A DNA stretch of 64,000 nt from Solea solea (Eukaryota; Chordata; Actinopteri; Pleuronectiformes; Soleidae): positions 26,534,365-26,598,364 of the forward strand of contig NC_081141.1 in assembly GCF_958295425.1 (NCBI RefSeq), in the 5' to 3' direction. The position numbers and the translations under genes were made by a program. The notes beneath the pieces were generated by a model. That model saw nothing but the letters and a program-made list of their open reading frames with translations, was not told the origin of the DNA and ran no database searches. Below are positions 60,401 through 64,000 of the stretch, piece by piece; position 1 is the first letter of the stretch; each line of letters begins with the position of its first letter.

Positions 60401-62779
60401 GGCTTTTTGTTTAGTTAAAATCGTTTATACGTAGCAGTATACGTAACAGTATATACGTAACAGTATACGTAAATTAACTGAGATGCATAAGATAATCTTT
60501 TTATGTGTTTCCCCCGTTGTTGTGTGTATTTTAATTGGCGTATTTGAGTAAAATAAAACTTTGTTAAAGAAATTCCAACAAACACATGAGACAATGGCAC
60601 CATCTTGTGGAATTAGAGCGGTAGGACAAGATAATAGCTGTTGACTACAAATTAATCTGCTCGAGGATTATTAAAAAAAACAAAAGATTTTAAACAAACT
60701 AATTAATAAATAAATGAGGAAAAACAAGAACACAACAGTATGCCACTTTTTAGTTTAATATAATAGTAATTAATATTTGTGTATATACTGTATATATACA
60801 CAATCATGATTATTATGATCATATATGGGATTATATTATTAATAATACTATATATGATCATAATAATCATCCTGTTTGACGTATTTGTATTTGAGTTAGT
60901 GTCAAATTAATTGAGTTGAATTTGACATTGCCAGTTTCAAACATGACATTATATGGTTTATCATACTACATGAATGACATTATACTGAAAGACATGTTAA
61001 TATTGGGTCACGATCATACAGAAAACAAAATAAAATATACAAAATACAATATAAAAATCACATAATCAGTAAAAAATCAATGAAGTGAAACATCTGCAGC
61101 AGATGTTTCTGCCTCCACGTCATTTAAAACTCATTTAAAAAAGTGTCCGATGAGACCAGATCTTTCAGGGTTTTTTTTATATATATAATTTTTGTAGGTC
61201 ATTTAGAGGGTATTTACTGTAAATGCCATTTCCTCTACTTCAGTACAGACCTTCTGTACCGACAATAGCAATAAGTCCTGGTGCCCGACATCAATAAAAA
61301 ACAAGATATATGGTTCTTTCTTTTTATATAAAAATGGTTTAAATATGTATAAATGGAGCCAGAATCTCCAGGCAGTCTGGTTTTTCTTTCCCTGACAAAC
61401 ATGGCTGTTCTCTCCTCTGGGAGCTGAGAGAGGACATGTGGACACAGACAGACAGACAGACAGACAGACGCGTGACCAATGATGGATGATCGCACTTTAA
61501 TTACAGTCTGAGTGAATCACTGATGTGAGGCCGACGGTGGGGAAATAAATCAAGCTTCTCCATAACCCGCGTTTATCTGCTTTATTGTGGCGATGGGTTT
61601 CTTTGTAATTTCATTAAAAAAAAAAGGATTTGTGATAGTGACAATGTTTGGACTCTCACTATCAGCTTATCCCTCTGTGTGATGATGGTGGATCTTATAT
61701 CTCTGCAGCTTTTTGTGCTGCTACTGTATTCTGAGCAGGACTCGCTGGAAGAAGAGATCTTGTATCTCAATGAAAATAAAAATAAAAGTAAATTCACAGA
61801 TCCACTGGTCTACAATTACAGTTGTTTTAGCAGCAATTCAGTAAAGGCGTTCGTCTGGAAAGTCTCTTGATTTTGAATTTCATAATAAAAATCCTCACTG
61901 ATGTGATCTTTAACCAGCACAGAAACAAAACGATGCCAGTGAAAATCTGCTTTTTCTGGACTTACATAAATCCCACCCCCACACCCTCGTCTGCATATGT
62001 GCCAGGGGCGAAATGCCCCGCAGAGTTTGTCCATATGGCAAAACAGTTGGCACATGTATATTGTTGAGGTCTAGATGGTGCAGACTGTGTGGTTTACTGG
62101 GACATCACTAACTAACTACCGAGTATCATCTCCTCTGAAGAGTCTCCCGCCTATAGGAGAGCAAATACAGCCAGTTTAATAACAATAATATGATAGATTA
62201 ACCATTTGTTTTTCATCGTACAATATAGCAAACTGACAAAACGTAAAATAAAATAAGCTCTTACCATCTTACATAAAAAATAACATAACACATAACAAGC
62301 ATATAAAAAGGAGTCTCATACAGGGGTTTTATTCAGTTGTAAAGTTGCAGAATTGAACTAAATGAATGGTTTGAATACATGTTAGTGCTTCTTAAATGTT
62401 GAGATTGTGTTGAGGTTTTATGTCCAGAACAAAAAAAGGTGTTATATTTGCACAATGTCTTTGATTATTTGCTTTTATGTAAATAATTATCTGAAAATAA
62501 TGATCTGGTAAGATGTTGCTGAGGTATAAACATCTACATACAACAATCTACAACATCTATAAACAAAAAAAATTGCCACCAAATCCATAATCTGGATCAG
62601 ATCCAGATGATAAATGGTTTATATTTATATAGCACTTTTCTAGTCTTGAGGACCATCATCAGTGGGTCGATTCTTAATGTAAAATGTAATGGGAACATAC
62701 TTAGGTGATGACCTACCCATCACCAAAAAAATCTGATTGAAAACGTCAGACAGAACAGATAAAAGAACCTCCTTGGTGA

Positions 62780-62960
62780 ATGTCCATCCATCCGTCCATT
62801 CATGAGGGTCACGGCAGGCTACACCCTGGACACATCTCCAGTCCATCACAGGGACAAACATAGAGACAAACAACCATCCACACTCATTTTAGAGTGTCCA
62901 GTTTTACCTAATCTGCATCATGTTTTTGGACTGTGGGAGGAAACCAGAAGAACCCACGCT
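62780..62960 (-). repeat. tRNA-headed teleost dispersed repeat, reverse copy
   Basis: TCCAGTCCATCACAGGGACA, GACAAACAACCATCCACACT and CATGTTTTTGGACTGTGGGA are the reverse complement of the 3' portion of the repeat at 26,045-26,285. Confidence 0.7.
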
Positions 62961-63016
62961 CGTTGTTGAACGTACTAAACAAAATAAATCTAACTTCATC
63001 CTCTAGGGGCTGCACA

Positions 63017-63088
63017 GGAGAGAGAGAGAGCGAGAGAGAGACATAGACTGAGAGAGGGAGAGGGAGAGAGAGAGAGAGAGAGAGAGTG
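63017..63088. repeat. (GA)n microsatellite
   Basis: About 70 bp GA-rich array with CGAG and ACATAGACTG interruptions. Confidence 0.9.
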
Positions 63089-64000
63089 AGGTGACTGTGT
63101 GTTTGTAATCATTTTTCCTGTGGGATCTTCTGTCGACTGCAGCAGAGCAGAAGGTTGTGAGGCAGGAAAAAGACGGCAGCACAATTTTCAGTGTGGCTGA
63201 AATCTGAGCAGCAAATCTGAGCAACACAAGTGAGTAAGTAAGGATTTAAAAAAATAATAACAATCCATGTGTTCAGTGATGCTTGTGTGAGAGCTCGTAC
63301 TGTAATCTGTGGATTACAAATGATTTTATGCCGTGATGTTAGTGTTTTCATTGGCTTGTATTAGATATAATAGCAGATGTCGTGTTGGTGCACGAGGTGC
63401 ACGAGTTTTTTAATGATGTGCACATCATGTACAATCAAATCAGTCAAATTTAAACATACTTTATTTATTTTTCTTAGGCTAAAGTGTCAAAGCAGCTGCA
63501 GAGACGACAAATGTAATTCACAGAATATACAGAAGTGGATTAAAAAAAAGGCGAATGTTGCTAAAAATGAGTCTAGTAATTGGAAAAAGAATGATTATTG
63601 GATTAATTACCACAATATCTCTTTTTTAACATCTTATTTATAGAACTTTATGCAATATTTACGGCTGGTTCATACTGTGTAACATGCACTTGACCCACTT
63701 TTGTTTAAACATTATGTCCTGATGTGATATGTTTTAAAAACGGTCAGGATTTTTTCATATAAAATCACATGATATACTGTGAAAAGAATGATGCTATTTT
63801 CTTCCTCCCCTCGTGCAAACGCACGTGTGTGTGAGTGTAAAGTCTTCTCCATGAAAGAAGAAGAAGAAGAAAAGCAGCAGAGTTGCTATTTGTGACCTGC
63901 TCCATATGCATGAACGCAGCAGCAGCATCTTCTTTCATGATGCTGCCTCACACAGATAACAACATCCCTCTGTGTGTGTGCGTGTGCGTGTGTGCGTGCA

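Larger units (their letters stand above)
60401..64000. other. gene-free right edge of window
   Basis: No supported coding exon. It contains AT-rich sequence, a perfect 21-bp inverted repeat (60,806-60,870), and a (CAGA)n run (about 61,445-61,468). A reverse copy of the tRNA-headed repeat lies at 62,780-62,960, followed by a (GA)n array (63,017-63,088). Next is a GC-richer block that could be an untranslated first exon (about 63,100-63,230). A (GAA)n run and a non-repetitive block lie at 63,855-63,960, and a (TG)n closes the window. Confidence 0.5.

Noticed and set aside
60202..60700. Possible miR-320 in the polr3d promoter, as in mammals
   Set aside because: The mature miR-320 sequence was not seen on either strand upstream of the fish gene.

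Overview
The window is vertebrate nuclear DNA, almost certainly from a ray-finned (teleost, probably percomorph) fish. It holds multi-exon genes with GT-AG introns, AT-rich intergenic DNA, dense (CA)n/(TA)n microsatellites and several dispersed repeat families typical of teleost genomes. Most long open frames are microsatellite or repeat noise. The real coding content is four protein genes and one tRNA gene, rebuilt here exon by exon from splice sites, reading phase and protein family similarity.

Layout. (1) About 1.2-6.2 kb, plus strand: nkx6.3, a three-exon NK-class homeobox gene encoding 268 aa. (2) 6.2-14.0 kb: gene-free, with a MITE, a tRNA-like repeat and a ~390 bp AT/ATAC microsatellite. 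(3) 14.0-34.6 kb, minus strand: a 15-exon type I inositol-polyphosphate 5-phosphatase of the INPP5A family (394 aa), with a CpG-rich promoter at 34.6-34.96 kb and large introns holding many repeats and several candidate regulatory blocks. (4) 37.3-54.4 kb, minus strand: gpat4 (agpat6), 12 coding exons, 457 aa, with a probable untranslated first exon near 54.3 kb. (5) 54,957-55,028, plus strand: tRNA-Cys(GCA). (6) 55.6-60.35 kb, minus strand: polr3d, the RPC4 subunit of RNA polymerase III, eight coding exons, 386 aa. (7) 60.4-64.0 kb: no gene, except a possible untranslated first exon of a neighbour near 63.2 kb.

The genes do not form a pathway. nkx6.3 is a developmental transcription factor, the INPP5A-like enzyme ends Ins(1,4,5)P3 signalling, GPAT4 makes lysophosphatidic acid for glycerolipids, and RPC4 belongs to the polymerase that transcribes tRNA genes such as the one next to it. 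The order is informative. Mammals keep NKX6-3 next to GPAT4 and NKX6-2 next to INPP5A on different chromosomes. Here an INPP5A-type gene sits between nkx6.3 and gpat4, as expected if it is an old duplicate kept in fish and lost from the mammalian NKX6-3/GPAT4 locus. Its predicted C terminus lacks the prenylation signal of canonical INPP5A.

No new defence, mobile or biosynthetic system was found. The most interesting signals are the INPP5A-like paralogue and its C terminus, a decayed tandem duplication inside that gene, several candidate conserved non-coding blocks, and a set of long inverted repeats.
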